Positions 37,108 through 49,827 of a stretch of DNA of 64,000 nt are shown one piece after another. The notes under the pieces are model-generated. The model was given only the letters and a program-made list of their open reading frames with translations. It was not told the DNA's origin and did not search any database. The first letter of the stretch is position 1; each line of letters opens with the position of its first letter. A program made the translations under genes and the position numbers. The stretch lies in the NCBI GenBank assembly GCA_949987565.1, contig OX465110.1, positions 654,233-718,232 of the forward strand. The letters run 5' to 3'. Source of the stretch: Luidia sarsii. Taxonomy: Eukaryota > Echinodermata > Asteroidea > Paxillosida > Luidiidae.

Positions 37108-37287
37108 GTAAAATGCACAAATGTTGCAAACTGCTTACTGACTAAAATTACCAACAAATGCAAATATCAAAAATTAGGAAGGCCTGATGTTTCAATCATA
37201 GCAGGACCTTTCTCAAAGAGAGAATGTTTGTCTTTGAGAAAAGTCCTGCTTGGGTTGAAACATCAGGGCCTGAAAATTTCAGAATCT
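37108..37287. repeat. Interspersed hairpin repeat family, palindromic copy
   Basis: It begins with the family head (ATGTTGCAAACTGCTTACTG), then GCCTGATGTTTCAATCATAG, then the reverse arm (AGTCCTGCTTGGGTTGAAAC). It is more diverged than the copy at 22612. Confidence 0.8.
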
Positions 37288-38298
37288 ATAGATTAGATGG
37301 ATGTGCTGATCCCTTGCAGTTTGCTTTGCCTATTGTCCTTGGTATTCCATCTCAGCAAATTGGAATGGGAGAACAATGTTTGTCAGCCCTGAATTCGTAA
37401 AATATTGAAAAATTAAAACCAAATAAAACGATTGTCAAATGTCTTGATCTTGATTTGAGGAATACAAATTGCTGAATTTCAGCGACCACAATTATTCATT
37501 AGACTTGCCTCGTTTAATTTGGGATGATGTGTATTGTACCAAATATGGTTTCCCTTGGAATTTTTTTCGGGGAAAGTCGGTGACTGGGGTTGATAAGAAG
37601 AATAATTTGAAGCCAGCTGTCAAAAAAAGTTGAATTGAAACCGAAAGGTTTTTCTTTGGAGGTTCAAAAATGTTGGAGGTTTTTGCTGGCAATTCATACT
37701 TCCTCTTGAGGAACTCAAAGTTTTATGTACGTGCTCTCGTTGGGAAACCAAGTTGGACTGGAAAGTGGAAAGCTTCATAAAATACCAAGTGTACAGCAAG
37801 CAATATTAGATCTGCTACTTGTGTATCTGATGAGATTCTGCCATCCTGCAGGATTTCCTTCAAACTTCCTAAAAAAAAAAGACAGTGCTTGGTTTGAGGT
37901 TGTGAGTAGAAAGAGATTGTGGAGGGTGTGTGAGGTTGATGGGTTGGGAGAAGGGTAGATGACTATAGGCCGTTGTCAATACCCCCTTTGCATTATCACA
38001 ACATTCGTTATGCCCATGCATTACCGCCTGACTCTCCCTCTGTCTTCCTCCCCCTGATCTCATTTATTACAAGAGAAATGACTTATTTATACTTATGGCT
38101 CTAATGCAATTTTGCCAGGCTCTAACTGTGCCGCAAACAAGAGCACAGCGGGGAGTGGGGAAGAGGGAATGAAATGAAATATAAGAGGCACCTCAGTTGG
38201 AGGGAGCTGTGAATTGTTGGCTGAGGTCACTACGGACAGACTGCCTTTCCTCTACTTTAATAACTCCTGATGAAATGGCCTTATCTCCCAAGTCATTT

Positions 38299-38312
38299 GT
38301 TGCCGTGGCAAT
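38299..38312. promoter_or_regulatory. RFX X-box-like motif
   Basis: GTTGCCGTGGCAAT, two GCC/GGC half-sites with a 2-bp spacer. Confidence 0.4.
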
Positions 38313-38439
38313 GCCCATAAAGTCCTTTCCTGTTGGCAGTTGAGGCAAATTAATGAGAAGTGGTAAATGAGCGGAGATTGTGCCTGGCCGTGGACACTTT
38401 GTGGGGCACTCTTGCTTAGTGTCCTGATAGCTTACCCCC

Positions 38440-38477
38440 TCTCTCTCACCCTCTTTACTTACATCTCTCTGTCTCTG

Positions 38478-38521
<44 letters not shown>

Positions 38522-38840
38522 CTCTATCTTTATTTTTTTCTACAATGTATGTGTCTCTATCCCCTTTTTTCTGTCTCTTTCTCCCCTTCTCTGTATGTCT
38601 GTCTGTCTGTCTCTCTGTCTCTCTGTGTATCACATTCTCTCAATCTCTCTCCTCTCTGTCTCTTTCTCCCCTTCTCTGTCTGTCTCTCTTGCTCTCTGTC
38701 TCTCTGTGTATCACATTCTCTCAATCTCTCTCCTCTCTGTCTCTTTCTCCCCTTCTCTGTCTGTCTCTCTTGCTCTCTGTCTCTCTGTGTATCACATTCT
38801 CTCAATCTCTCTCCTCTCTGTCTCTTTCTCTCTTCTACCT
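38440..38840. repeat. CT-rich tract with 81-bp minisatellite
   Basis: A (CT)n start is followed by at least three tandem copies of an 81-bp unit marked by CACATTCTCTCAATCTCTCT at 38631, 38712 and 38793. Since 81 is 27 codons, overlapping frames repeat their peptide and look long, but the composition is simple-sequence. Confidence 0.9.
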
Positions 38841-39684
38841 CGTCTTTGTGGGGCAGGAGGAGTTGGCCGAGCTGTAGACTTTGGTCATTACGTTCATCGG
38901 GTCAAGTGATTGTTGTTCCTCTTCGCTCCGTTCAGTGTCAGTTAAGCTCAGTTAAGCATCATGCATCGGCTATTGTAGCTGTCTGGTCACTTGAAGTTGT
39001 CCGAAATTCCCACGAAGCCCCATTCCTCGTAACCAGTGACTTACTAGAAAAAAAGACTTATCACGAAGAGAAAAAAAAATCTGAATAAAATGAGCATAAA
39101 TACTGAAACCTCTGATAAGGGACATGTTAAGAGAAGCTTTGTAAACTGATCTGTTGAATGTGTTTGTAACCTGTATAGAGTAAACATGAAGTGATATCAC
39201 GTCTACGTGAATCTGAATCTCTCCTGCTGTATAATAATAGTTTTATACATTGTACATGTATGTGGTTCTTACTCTTTGTTTTTTGTCCGCACTTTCAGCG
39301 CTCATTCCTGTTATCAGTTGCGTTTGTATTACTCTCGTAGTTTTGCCTGGCAGATAAAATGGAACCCAAAAACTGGTTGTCCAAACACAATATGATAATG
39401 CCTTGGTCTGTCAGTGCTTTTGAGTAGGATTGGTACGTGTACATGTAAGCACTCAGTCAGCATACAGAAAGTGTAATAGGAGGACTGTAATTTAGGACTG
39501 CTCTTGGCTTCTACCTGTCCACATACTGCTATCAGTACCAAGAACAAAACAAGTGAAATTTAAACCCACCAGTTAAAATCAATACAAATTTCCAAATGTT
39601 AATGTTGTGGCTTGTCTGTGAAGCTGTGTAGGCGGAGAAAAAATGCATTTGCTATTGAAATCAATACTGATTAGTGGTCTGTTT

Positions 39685-39698
39685 ATTGCCGTGGCAAT
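39685..39698. promoter_or_regulatory. X-box-like palindrome
   Basis: ATTGCCGTGGCAAT, symmetric apart from the central two bases. Confidence 0.35.
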
Positions 39699-41616
39699 TT
39701 TCCTCGGAATATTGTAACGAGGAAAGGGTGGAGCCAGCAATTAACTGGTGCTGAGAGGCAATGAAAAAGCCTCATCAAGGAACTGGGTGTAAGATTGGCC
39801 AAGGAAGGACTTTCTCCATGGTTTGCCTGACAAAGTACATGCAGATGGGAGATTATTTACATTTAGACTGAGCACACTGTACATGTATGTGTGGCAAACA
39901 ATGGAAAATCATGAAAATCTTCTTTTTTGTATCTCTGGAAGTCTATGGTCTACTATTCTACGAAGGTTTCTGTGCGTTTTCCCAAAGAATCCAACCAGGG
40001 CTGGATTTCACAAAGCCTCGCGATGCATCGCAACTCAACCTACAACTGATAACCCATCGTAAGTTGTGATAGGCCCTTTGGTTTCTGGGCATCGCTCATT
40101 GTCTTGTGATTGATCGTAAGTTACGATGAGTTTGGTGGAATTGATCATTGGTCTTATTGATGTGTTACAGTGGTTTTTGCACAGTGAGACCTACAATGAA
40201 TGAAGTTTGCCGTTACATGTTCACCACCGTGAGTCGTCGTGTGGCTCCGAGACGAGGCAATAACTTAATGTTCTGGCCTGTTTGGTCTCTGCCTCCCATC
40301 AGAAAACCCCCACCGGTCTCTTACCCTAATCACTGAAGGGATTCTCAGGTCATTTCAAGATGAAGCAGGAGAATTTACAAATTTGTTGAATCGGGGGAAA
40401 GGAGGGAGGGAGGGAGGTTAGGGTTAATGTACCGAGAATTATGCCCGGTGGAAAAAAATAGTGCACTTGACGATAGGCGTCCTCAGTTGAACCCTTGTAG
40501 TTACTGGATCCATTTTCTGTATTTTCCCTTCTCTCTCTCTCTCTCTTCCCCACTCTGCTTTCCTTCCGAGGATGAGGAGTTACTGCCTTCTTATGTTTAT
40601 AGACCTATCCAAATATGAACAGATATCCTCAGCGTGGTGAGTCAGTTTCAGAAAAGTCTGCCAGAAATGCGTTTACCATTGATTTGCCCTTTGAGAACAC
40701 AGGCAAGTATGGCCTACCCCAACTAGGCAGTGATCGGTTCCTCTCTCTCCTTCTTCCCAGACCCATTCTGGGTTGATTCTGTTTTGACAGACACAGTTGC
40801 CTGTGACTGTCAGTCTGTGACTGTCAGTCTGTGCGTGCAGAGAGGGAGAGAGAGGGAGAGAGAGAGCGAGAGAGAGAAAGCTCTCTGAAATGAGTGAAAG
40901 AGTGACTGAGTATCCAAAAGAAATGACTTACAATTGTCTTCCAAGCCTCTGACTTCTATTTTCATTCCATTGTTGTCAAGTAGTCGTTGGGTGTTTATCT
41001 GCTGCGTGTAATGTTGGAGGATTTAGGGAGGGTCGGAAAAAGAGACGGCAATAATAAGAAAAAGGTTAGGGATATTCATTTCTTCGCCTTTTTTGTGGGG
41101 ATCGTCTTTCAGAGAGGGAGAAGCCGTTTTGTTTTCAGGTTTGGCACAAAAGAGAAAAGTCAAACCCCACGGCCAGACTGACTTCCCTTCGGCTATTTAT
41201 ATTCTTTTCAAGTCGCAGAAATGCATTGTTTGTCTTATTGCTACAATCGACCTGTGTTACGAATCCAAGACGATTTGACTGGATCAAGTTTCTCCGGTCG
41301 CTAATTACTGACAAATTCTTTGCACGCATCCTTTGTCCATCGGTCTGGCCCGGCAGCCAGTGGTTTTGTTTACCGTGGATGCAGTCTCAAGGAGTACAAT
41401 AGAACCTGACAACCCGGTCCATTCCTTGGCATTTCAACCCCCCACCCTCCTTCCACACACTGAAAATAACAAGCGATACGAGGCAAGTTACACCAAGTAC
41501 CCTGTTGCATTGACAAGCAGATAGGACTGATCCGTACCTAACATGACTCACAGCGCTTCATTTTTTAGGCTAGCAGGAGCAATACTCATCCCATAATTCT
41601 TCAATTTTTGCAGTAA

Positions 41617-41712
41617 TGCCAAAATGCTGCTTATTACTGACTGCCTTGCATGTAGAGTAAATGACCAAAATTATACAAACCTATAAAAAAAGGGCTTTCT
41701 CACAGGCAGAAT
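41617..41712 (+). repeat. Interspersed hairpin repeat family, strongly diverged copy
   Basis: Order of family words is kept (AAATGCTGCTTATTACTGAC, AATGACCAAAATTATACAAA, GGGCTTTCTCACAGGCAG), but identity is low. Confidence 0.35.
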
Positions 41713-42816
41713 TAGGTTCTACGGGTTTTTTTTTTGTGCTCCCTCCCTTTTCTGTTTGAAAACTCCCTCGTGAGAATTCAATGTCATTTTCAAGCCAAGA
41801 TGTTACTAACACTTGCCTCGTCATACTTGAGCAGTATGTGGTCTAAAATACAAGCCAATTGCACGCAAGCTTTCTGTAAATAGTTCCGGTAGGCCTTGAA
41901 TGCTGTGGACTATTTACTTTGCCCAACACACCATCTCTTTCCATCCAATCAAGAAAAGAAATGCCATCGTTAATTGAATGATTAGGAAGACCTGCGATAA
42001 CATTTAAGAAAAAAAAGAAAAAAAGATACATTTGTCAAAAAAGGGACCACACAAGTGCTGAATTAGATTATATTTGTGTGGGATTTTGTGGTCTATGTGT
42101 TCTTATATCTTAGCTTTTTATCAAATCTCTGCTCATGCGAATAGCTGCTATGGGAGAAATGGTTGAGTTGTCAATTCCAGTTGAGCTAACTTGACCAATA
42201 AGGCCGGTGAATTTGACCATGCATATAAATCAACACGCCGACTGTCTCCTGCCTGCTAAACCTGGCAGGCAAGCATTTGACATGTTTCAATAAACTGGCA
42301 GTTTGCAGGAAAATGGAGGCATTGGTTTGGAATGGACCAAACCGTGTCAAGTCCAACACTGATCACAGGTTTCAGCTGAAATGAAAAAATCATCGGCTGA
42401 ATATATAAGTCAAACAAATAAAGGAAATATTTTGGTTGGAAATACATGTATGTACAGTTGAAAAAAGATGTTGCCTTATGGAAATAATTACCTTGTGTGT
42501 TTAGCCCTTGGGGCTTTGTTTTATGGATTAATCTGTGGAACTATGGGAATGGATAGATTCGACCAACAGCTCATCCTTCACCTTCACTCAATGTCTGGCA
42601 GAGTGACCATTAGCAGATGGTGAGCCTGTCCATGTCTGGCCAATAGAGGGCAGGCTTTAGTTCAGCTATCAGTGTTGTGCAACCATTGTGTTGCATGCAG
42701 CGCACCGTTTGTTTGATCTCACCACACACACACACATACGCAGACACCGAGTCAAACGCTCTAGCATTGCCTCGCCCAATACCCAGCACAAACATGTCTT
42801 TTGGGCTCTGTCGCCG

Positions 42817-42830
42817 GTTGCCATGGCAGC
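42817..42830. promoter_or_regulatory. RFX X-box-like motif
   Basis: GTTGCCATGGCAGC, a perfect left half-site and one mismatch in the right. Confidence 0.35.
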
Positions 42831-45764
42831 ACTTGACCCTCATTGGCACTGTTTGCCAAGTGAGGAACCTTTTGTCTCCACGGCTATTGTACATGTAACC
42901 TCTTAACCCTCTAAATGAAAACCTTTGTTATCATTTATAAAGAGCTCAGTTTTCTTTACCCCGGCTATGCCATGCATGAGCAGTTTTCAATTTTCATGCA
43001 AGCTAGTGTGGGAGTTAAAAAATGCATTAATAATCGGCATTTTTCTTTCCTGCCCTCCCCTCTCTCTGTCTGATTGTCTTGACCCATTTTCTTATTCAGA
43101 AAGTAAATATACGCTGCGATAGTAGAAGTACATGTAGAAGCGTGGGTGGAACACTGACAACTGTAAACGGAATTTAAGTTTTAGCGGTGAGAGTAGAGGA
43201 AGTTTTAATGCTGTTACAACTGGTGGTACGATGTGTTCACATCCTGCTGGATCAAAGATCCAAAGGATTCCTGTGGCAGACTGTGTGAATTCCAATTACC
43301 ATGTGTCAGTTGATGTAGAGGCAGCCTAATAAGTTTGTCACTAGCTCCTGTCCTGCTCTTATCATCAGATGTTTCTTGATAGCCAAAGGAAAAGCAAAAC
43401 AAGCAAAGTTATCTTGCTGAACCATGTTAATAAAGCCATCAAATAGCAAGCACTGGACTAGTATAGTTGTCACATTTACCATTCCATAAACAAAGCTATG
43501 TTTTGATCAAACTTCTCATGTTTAGAGGGGGTTCAGCCTTATCTGTACTTGGTTATTAAATGAGTTAAATTGAAGACATTTGTGCCAGGGTGTAATTTGA
43601 AATGCCCAGGAAAACAGGGACACAGAGGTCCCACACAAAGACACTGGAGGAACATTAAAACAAGGGCATCTGCTAACACTTGATTGTTTTTCAAGGGTCG
43701 TAAAGCAACTGCCATAAAGCTATCAGTAGTTTGGCCAAAATATGCTGAAGACCCCACACCCTGACACAACCCATTGCAGGGCAAAGAAAGTTGAGTTTCC
43801 TCCCCAGCAACTGTTCCATCCCCACCACCACCCTCTGTCCTAATTATGGACATGTTCAACGAGATCCCTCTGCATAACTTCAATAAATCACACACGATAC
43901 TTCTGACAAGTTACATCAAAAACAATTCCCCAAGACACCAACAAGGTTAGTTTTCTCCCGACTTGCCAGTCCTGAAAAGTTTTTTTTTCCAAAAAGGTAG
44001 AGTCCTTCCCCTAAGGGTAGTCAGCTCAACCCAGCCTTCCCTATTGATTATTACTAGTTAATGTAAGCGAGAGTAGTCAGCATAGGGTTTCTGTGTACAG
44101 TGCCTTACCAACTAACAACACTCCCCCATCCTCCCCCAAAACTCCACAAAAACATGGAACAGCAATGTCCCTGACGAACTTAATTACATTTGCATATGTT
44201 GATTGGCTCCTTTGCATCAGACTCGGGACTAGACAAGTCACCTTCTCACTTTGTACACTCAGCATTTTTCTTCTTGACTTTTTTTGCAGTGGGGGTTGGG
44301 TTGAGAGCTATTGACATGCAAACAAGGCTGGATTTTTTTTCTCTTTTGTGTGTGTGTGCAATGTGGTGTAAAAGTGCTGGGTATTGCCAACCCCTAACAA
44401 TCACCCCAACCCCCCCCCCCCATCCCCTTTTTTGTTTGATGACCTAAAGGAAATTCTTTATGGCTTATAAGCGCCATTAATTCACCTATTTTAGTGCTGG
44501 GCAGGACAGTAATCTGGCCTTTGTATCAGTGAATTGTAAGGAGTGTCGTGTCGGCTGAATATACATATTTTTCTCCCTGCATTGAGTAGGGGGAAGTTGT
44601 TTGAATACCATCACATGAAGATTGATGCATAATAAGCACTAGTTGACGATAGAGGTAAAAAAAGGTGTTTTTTGCAAAATAAAATGACTATCCAGATTGG
44701 ATTCTACATGTAGATAAATATCATGGAGAGACATGAATGGTGGGTTTTGTAGGAATGTGGAAGAGACGGTGTGTCCAGTCATTATCCTTGGAGTTAAGAC
44801 ACGGAGAGTGTCTGGTACTGACCACTGTCCCATCACGCAGGCCTACCGGTGGTCAGTGGTACATGTAGCTGGAAGCACCTATGCCGGCCATTCCTAGCCT
44901 GATTCTGTGTCCACTAAGCTTTAACTACCTCTAAAAGTCTGGCTATTACCGGAGCTATTACGCATTCAGCTGAGTGGAGTAGAGGCCCAGTGGCCTCATT
45001 GACTGCTACTTTATTGCAGGAAGCCTAATGCGCCACGAAGGACGAACTTTTACAGATAAGGTCATTTACATATGCAGATGATATCAATTAAGGTGATTAG
45101 GACAGGCTGACCCATAAAATCTCGTTGGTCATCATTGTTGGTATTGGATGATTAGCCAGCCCTTCAGAATAATCACCTGATTTTTTTTTTTTGGGGGGGA
45201 GTAGGAAGGGGTTTCTGTCATTCTTTTGGCGGCAGATTCTTCAGACGATTGAGTTCCAGCTCTCAGGAAGGTTTTGTTGTTCGGACAGACTGATTTCATG
45301 CAAATGAGGTTGTGAATGGATGCTGTGGTACGTTCCAGTCACATGTCCGGTGAGTGGCTGGCTGTGATGTCCAGCTAATGGGAGATAGCCTTCACTGCCT
45401 CAGCTTTTATTATCAGTGACGACCCTCTGCCTCAGCACCACCTGAACTCCCCCTCCCCTCCGCCCTTCCTCCCTCCCTCCCTCCCTGCCTCTCCCCTCCG
45501 ATGCGATGGGTCTTCAGAATGGCATTATTAAATATCTGCCGCGATTCTGATGAGTGTGATTGCTGTCCTGATGATCCTTTGCTCTTGTGTGCGTGTGCGC
45601 ACCGTGTGTGTGGCCATCAGACCATTTGGAACAGGCGTACGGACAGGCTAGCAACCTTCCCTGATTGCGCCGGTCCACTTGATGGAGTAACAGTGAGCCC
45701 ACGGTCGGCACTGTGTTTATGCAAGACAAACAGTCTCTTCCTCCTGGTGCTGGCTTGCTGGTAG

Positions 45765-45898
45765 TATCCGCATCTCAGACCAACAAGCCTTTCTTGTCTT
45801 CTTCTCCGGAGTCTAACGCCAGCCGGGATAAGGAGGCAACTTCACAGCCAAGGAGATTAAAATCAATAACAGTTTCTGGCAGATCTAGTTTGGCCAAG
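45765..45898 (+). CDS. Internal coding exon of an unrecognised gene
   Basis: This 134-nt segment follows a pyrimidine-rich tract ending in TTGCTGGTAG and stops at GCCAAG followed by GTAGGC, so both splice borders look good. Only one frame is open across it. It enters in phase 1 (two bases complete a split codon) and leaves in phase 0. The peptide is serine-rich and basic, contains SSSPESNASRDKEATSQPRR and ends LKSITVSGRSSLAK. That composition suits a disordered, phosphorylatable linker rather than a folded enzyme core. The frame is also open upstream to about 45680, so a longer exon is possible, for example starting after AAACAG at 45734 (phase 0), but that acceptor has a poor pyrimidine tract. 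The next exon candidate lies 662 bases downstream in matching phase. I do not recognise the family and assign no function. Confidence 0.55.
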
Positions 45899-46374
45899 GT
45901 AGGCATTGAACAAGGTCATATTTTTGTTTTTTTTTGGTTTTCTAGTTTCTTTATCATTCTTTCCTTGGCTCTGTCTCTCTCCTTTCCTCCATCACTTCCC
46001 AGTTACACATGTACAGTGTATCTTCCAGCGACTGCATTAGTGTGAATGTAAATAATGCATAGAGTTTCCCGGGTAATTTAAGGAGGAGTGGAAGGGAGCC
46101 TCGTGATAATTGCTCAGGACCACGCATTGGCTGGTGTGTATTCAAATGTGAAACAAGCTTTGAGTGTAAGCAATCCCACCCGGCCTTAATTGTTGAGGCT
46201 CTTATGCATGGCAAGTGCAGGGGTCCGAACAGAGCAGAACAGATCCCCATGGCTCATCTGCACAGTGGCTGTCCGCTCTATGATCCAGCCAGCCAGTCAG
46301 TCAGTCAGTCAGTCTGTTGTGTGTTAGGACCAGTGATCACGGACCAACCATGTCTTGTGTGTGTGTTGTCTTTC

Positions 46375-46412
46375 CCCCCCTCCCTCCCTCCCTCCCTCCC
46401 TCCTTCCCTCCC
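46375..46412. repeat. CCCT repeat
   Basis: Short CCCT run. A similar one lies at 45465-45485. Confidence 0.85.
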
Positions 46413-46560
46413 CTCTGCCTGGGTCTGACTGTGCTGTCTAGGGGAAGGTAGTTCACTAGTTAATGAGGCCAACTGCTCTCCAGTGTGTGTGTTGTGTGGG
46501 ATCTAGTGTGGCCGTGCCGTGTGTTATATGGTTATATTACGCGTGTCTGTGTGTGTGTAG

Positions 46561-46602
46561 ACGTTGGCAACAAACCTGGATGTACACCAGGGCTATTGTA
46601 AG
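46561..46602 (+). CDS. 42-nt internal coding exon, same gene
   Basis: A TG-rich stretch ending in GTGTGTGTAG is the acceptor and TGTAAG followed by GTAAGC is a strong donor. The exon encodes TLATNLDVHQGYCK, in phase 0 at both ends, and continues directly from the frame of the exon ending at 45898. One other frame is also open here, but in the preceding 134-nt exon the matching frame contains a stop, which favours the frame given. The peptide looks like the start of a helical segment. At 42 nt it is a small exon, easily missed by ORF or gene predictors. Family not recognised. Confidence 0.55.
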
Positions 46603-47815
46603 GTAAGCAGAACCCATGACCTTTTTCCTGTGTTCGACACTCTTGTCCTCTCTCTTCATGCGCTCATGTTGTAGTTTTTTCACAAGGGCGACTGCGGCCA
46701 TGTGGGTCGGTAGGGGATACACCAGCACCACTCAGCCTTGTAGTGTGCATGGTGAATGGTCTCAGTGATTTCCTAATGGTGTTCCCCTCAGACAGTCAAT
46801 GACGGCGCTAGTGTGGCAAGGCTTGGCATGGGCCTGCGCTCTCACTCATCCACTCACACATACAGGGGTCGCTGGGGGTATTTCACCTTGCCAGTGAGTG
46901 CAAGCCAAGGCAAGCAAGACCATACATCAAACTGCCCAGACTGATGATCAGACTCCCTGTACTGCCATAACCCACTGTGAGATTCTCCCCAACGCCTGCA
47001 GAGATCCCTATTGCCGTAGATAGTCGCAGGGGATCATTTTGTGGCCTCTCGCTCAGCGTGCACTGGCCAGCCAACCCTTGAGCTTTGTGCTGGCCACAAG
47101 TCCTAAGGATTCCTATTGCTTGTAGTCAGACGATTCCCACTGCTTACTACTGCCCTGTGTCATGCAGTCTGTGTACTAGCCTATACCAATCCATACTTGT
47201 AGTGTGGGTTAAACTGATACACATTTGCACCAAAGGGACCTGTCTTTTCTGTCTTCTAATCTAAGATGCAATGCAAGATTTCAACAATTCTCCTTGAGCA
47301 GTCACTATCTGAAGGAAATGCAGATGTTCATGTGCACTTCCTTTTTATCCTGTTTTTGTGCAGCACAAAGATGCTCATGTAATTTAGGCTAAACTAAGTG
47401 ATTAATTTAGTAAGAAGTTTGTAGTTATTCTACAAAGATTACGCCTTTGAGTAAAGACTAGCATGGATTGCAATGCCAGGCCCTTTCAATTCTAAATTAG
47501 AAATTTCTTCCGTTTTGGGCAAATTTCATCCAATTCAAGCTATTCTCGTTAATAAATCATACTGTAAAAAAGTCATTAGTCAAGCTGTACACTGCAGTTG
47601 TGCCTTTGTACTCCCCTTACTAATTAAAATATATGTGCAGTCTGCCTGCTGGTTTTCATTTCACTAATTAAACTGTTTGCCAAATGATTTTCCTCCCTTC
47701 TTTTCATAATTGGTTTCCGATCGACAAAAGGTTTGGCGTGCGATAGCTATTTCCGGGTACTAGTGTCGTTGTTGTCCATAGCATCAATTTAATTTTGCCT
47801 CATTAATTATTTGCC

Positions 47816-47829
47816 GTTACCATGATAAC
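47816..47829. promoter_or_regulatory. RFX X-box-like motif
   Basis: GTTACCATGATAAC, close to the invertebrate X-box form. Confidence 0.4.
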
Positions 47830-48531
47830 ACTTTGTGCTCCGTTTTGCAGAGGAGCTAGTTTTTTGTCATTAATGGTTGTTGTTTCCATGCAGTTAATGA
47901 ATAGATAATGAGACTACATCGTTTTTTGAGACTTGTGATTAATCTACGACTGGGAAGGAAACGCATATCAAAAACTCATCTCAAAAACTCATTTCCACGG
48001 ATGTTTGACTTTTTTCCGGTGATTTCCACACCCAAGGCGTCAAGCTTGTCTGTAATTTAGCAGTCTGCAATTTAGAGGGAAACAAATAATGGAAGGGCCT
48101 GGATTCCTGCTGTCTGTTTAATAGCCCTCAAGAACTATAGGGCCACCCATGAAGATTGGTGACCTGGGTCATAGGGCTGTAAGGTCATCACATTCAGGGT
48201 TGTTCTATGCTGGCCTATAAGTATAACTTAAAAGGGTTGGCTCAGAATTCAGTCTTTCCTTTTCTCGAGCCACTCATCATCATTGACAGTTCCGGCCCAG
48301 ACATAATGAAATGAATAATTAATCTAGCATATCATGTACACACATGTACACTGCACCCGTTATGTGCACATACACCTTTGGCAGTATGGAAACCATTGTG
48401 TGGTATCACCATCAATTCCGTTTTGAAAAAAAAAAAACCAGAAGCTTGTGGGCCCTTTGATTGTGGACTGTGGGGTTGGTTGGTTGCTTGGTAGCCTGCC
48501 CATTGCCTGAGATACATGCGCAGACAATCAG

Positions 48532-48579
48532 ACAAGATGTATCAATGCTAAAGCAGGGGTGTCCTCATTGATTTCCAAG
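48532..48579 (+). CDS. Candidate cassette exon between 46602 and 50676
   Basis: ATTTCCAAG followed by GTAAGG is a strong donor. In phase 0 an exon starting after ACAATCAG encodes TRCINAKAGVSSLISK, which could be inserted between the 46561 and 50676 exons without breaking frame. The acceptor is mediocre. An alternative start at 48524, after GCGCAG, would give a phase-1 entry and would not fit. The same frame stays open through the putative intron to a stop near 48837. A second very good acceptor lies there at 48716 (TTATTTGCTTTTTCAG), so a local 3' terminal exon is another possibility. Confidence 0.22.
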
Positions 48580-49054
48580 GTAAGGATCATTGAGGGAGAC
48601 AAGAGGGCAGTAGCACCAGAGATGGCTAGGATAGCAACGCCTGCCTCCTTGATTGTTTATTCTACCCATGTTGTCCTCTCTCACCTCTCCCCTCATAATT
48701 TATTTGCTTTTTCAGGAGCAAATTATTCAATATGGCAGCTAGGTCTCTCTCCAGTCCCTGCTGTCTTACCCACTGTACCTGCTCAGGCCCCCACTGCCTG
48801 TGTCTCACCGTGTGGCCTTGCAGCACATCTGGCCTAATTGCATTAAAACTCTAATACATTTAGTGAAGGGAGGCTTGGTGAGGGTTCCCTGATAAGAAAG
48901 AATAGGGCATATAGATTGATTCATTAGTGGGACAAGCAATTAAACGAGGGAAAGGCCGCGTTGCTATTGATTTGTACATCAATCCTTGGTCTCATGCAGG
49001 TTCTTATAAGGACCGAGGATCAGCAGTTCGGGCAGAATGTCATTCAGATCTTAC

Positions 49055-49212
49055 CTGGCCTTTTTTCTTCCTTTTTCTCGTCTCGCGGATCTTAATTCCA
49101 TCTTCACTTTTACACACACACATGTACACACACATACTCGCCTGCTGCTCACGCTGACACTGACACTGGGACTGCCCTGTGACCTGCTTGCAAGGCCCAA
49201 ATGTCCGTCAGC
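49055..49212 (-). CDS. Minus-strand exon-like open block
   Basis: Read on the minus strand, a tract ending GAGCTCCTATACCCAG precedes 158 open bases that end GGCCAG before GTAAGA, a strong donor. The surrounding minus-strand frame is open for 123 codons (49422 to 49051). The peptide runs from ADGHLGLASRSQGSPSVSVS through a Cys/Val stretch encoded by a TG microsatellite to a basic end (RSARREKGRKKA). It enters in phase 0 and leaves in phase 2. The embedded microsatellite weakens the coding case. It would belong to a gene antisense to the plus-strand chain. Confidence 0.2.
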
Positions 49213-49827
49213 CTGGGTATAGGAGCTCACAGATGGATATGTCAAAGGAAGGACACTCAATCCATCTGGGTTCAGTATTGTGATCAGTCTGGAGCTTGAC
49301 CATGTGACCATAGCCTGGCCAGCACAATCAATAGTTCCCAACGATCCCATTCCCACAAAGATGAAGTATTTCTCCGGCTTCGGAATCTCCTGCAGATCTT
49401 TTTTTCTTCTTCTCCACACCACCTCACTGTTCTCTCATCAATCATATGATTATCACCGAGGAAATTTGAATGAAGATTTGACCTTGCTGTGGTTAGTAGA
49501 CATGGTGAATCTCCTTCACACTTAGCCGATTCAATTCAGTCACCTAATTGGTCTTGTTGATTTCCACTCTGCAAAGACGTTATGTGTGCAGTTCACGTCC
49601 ACATGATGTGCAGTCATAAACTCAAAATAGCACATTGACTGAAACAGCCACTAAAATTCTACCTGCATTTAAATTCTGTCCCTATTTTATGCAAATGTCT
49701 GGAATGAAGATTCTGCCTTGAATGAGATAAAGGGTACTTTCCTGTCGTTTCTGTCAGCTTCATGTGCTGGATGTGCTTCATGTCCTTCATGTGCTGGGAG
49801 AGCTGGTGCATTTAGTGATCATGAACA

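Larger units (their letters stand above)
35710..38439. other. No gene seen
   Basis: Intron-like sequence with C-rich and CT-rich patches and AT-rich TTAATTA-type words. Holds one hairpin-family copy (37108) and two X-box-like motifs. Confidence 0.55.
38841..45764. other. No gene firmly seen
   Basis: Long intron-like stretch. Weak exon-like pieces: 40190-40240 (RPTMNEVCRYMFTT before GTGAGT), 41357-41482 (open in phase 0, ending before a GC donor) and 42744-42859 (open in two frames before GTGAGG). None joins the chain without another unseen exon. Confidence 0.5.

Noticed and set aside
40007..40135. ATCGTAAGTTACGAT words considered as splice donors or a regulatory palindrome
   Set aside because: The GTAAGT words lie in a patch of short inverted words (GATCGTAAGTTACGATGAG) that looks like a decayed repeat, with no matching acceptor.
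41357..41482. 126-nt open block before a GC-type donor
   Set aside because: Phase 0 at both ends conflicts with both neighbouring candidates, the acceptor tract is poor and the donor is non-canonical.
46283..46313. Short direct repeats CAGT considered as a CRISPR-like or attachment site
   Set aside because: A plain tetranucleotide run with no spacers. The window is eukaryotic.
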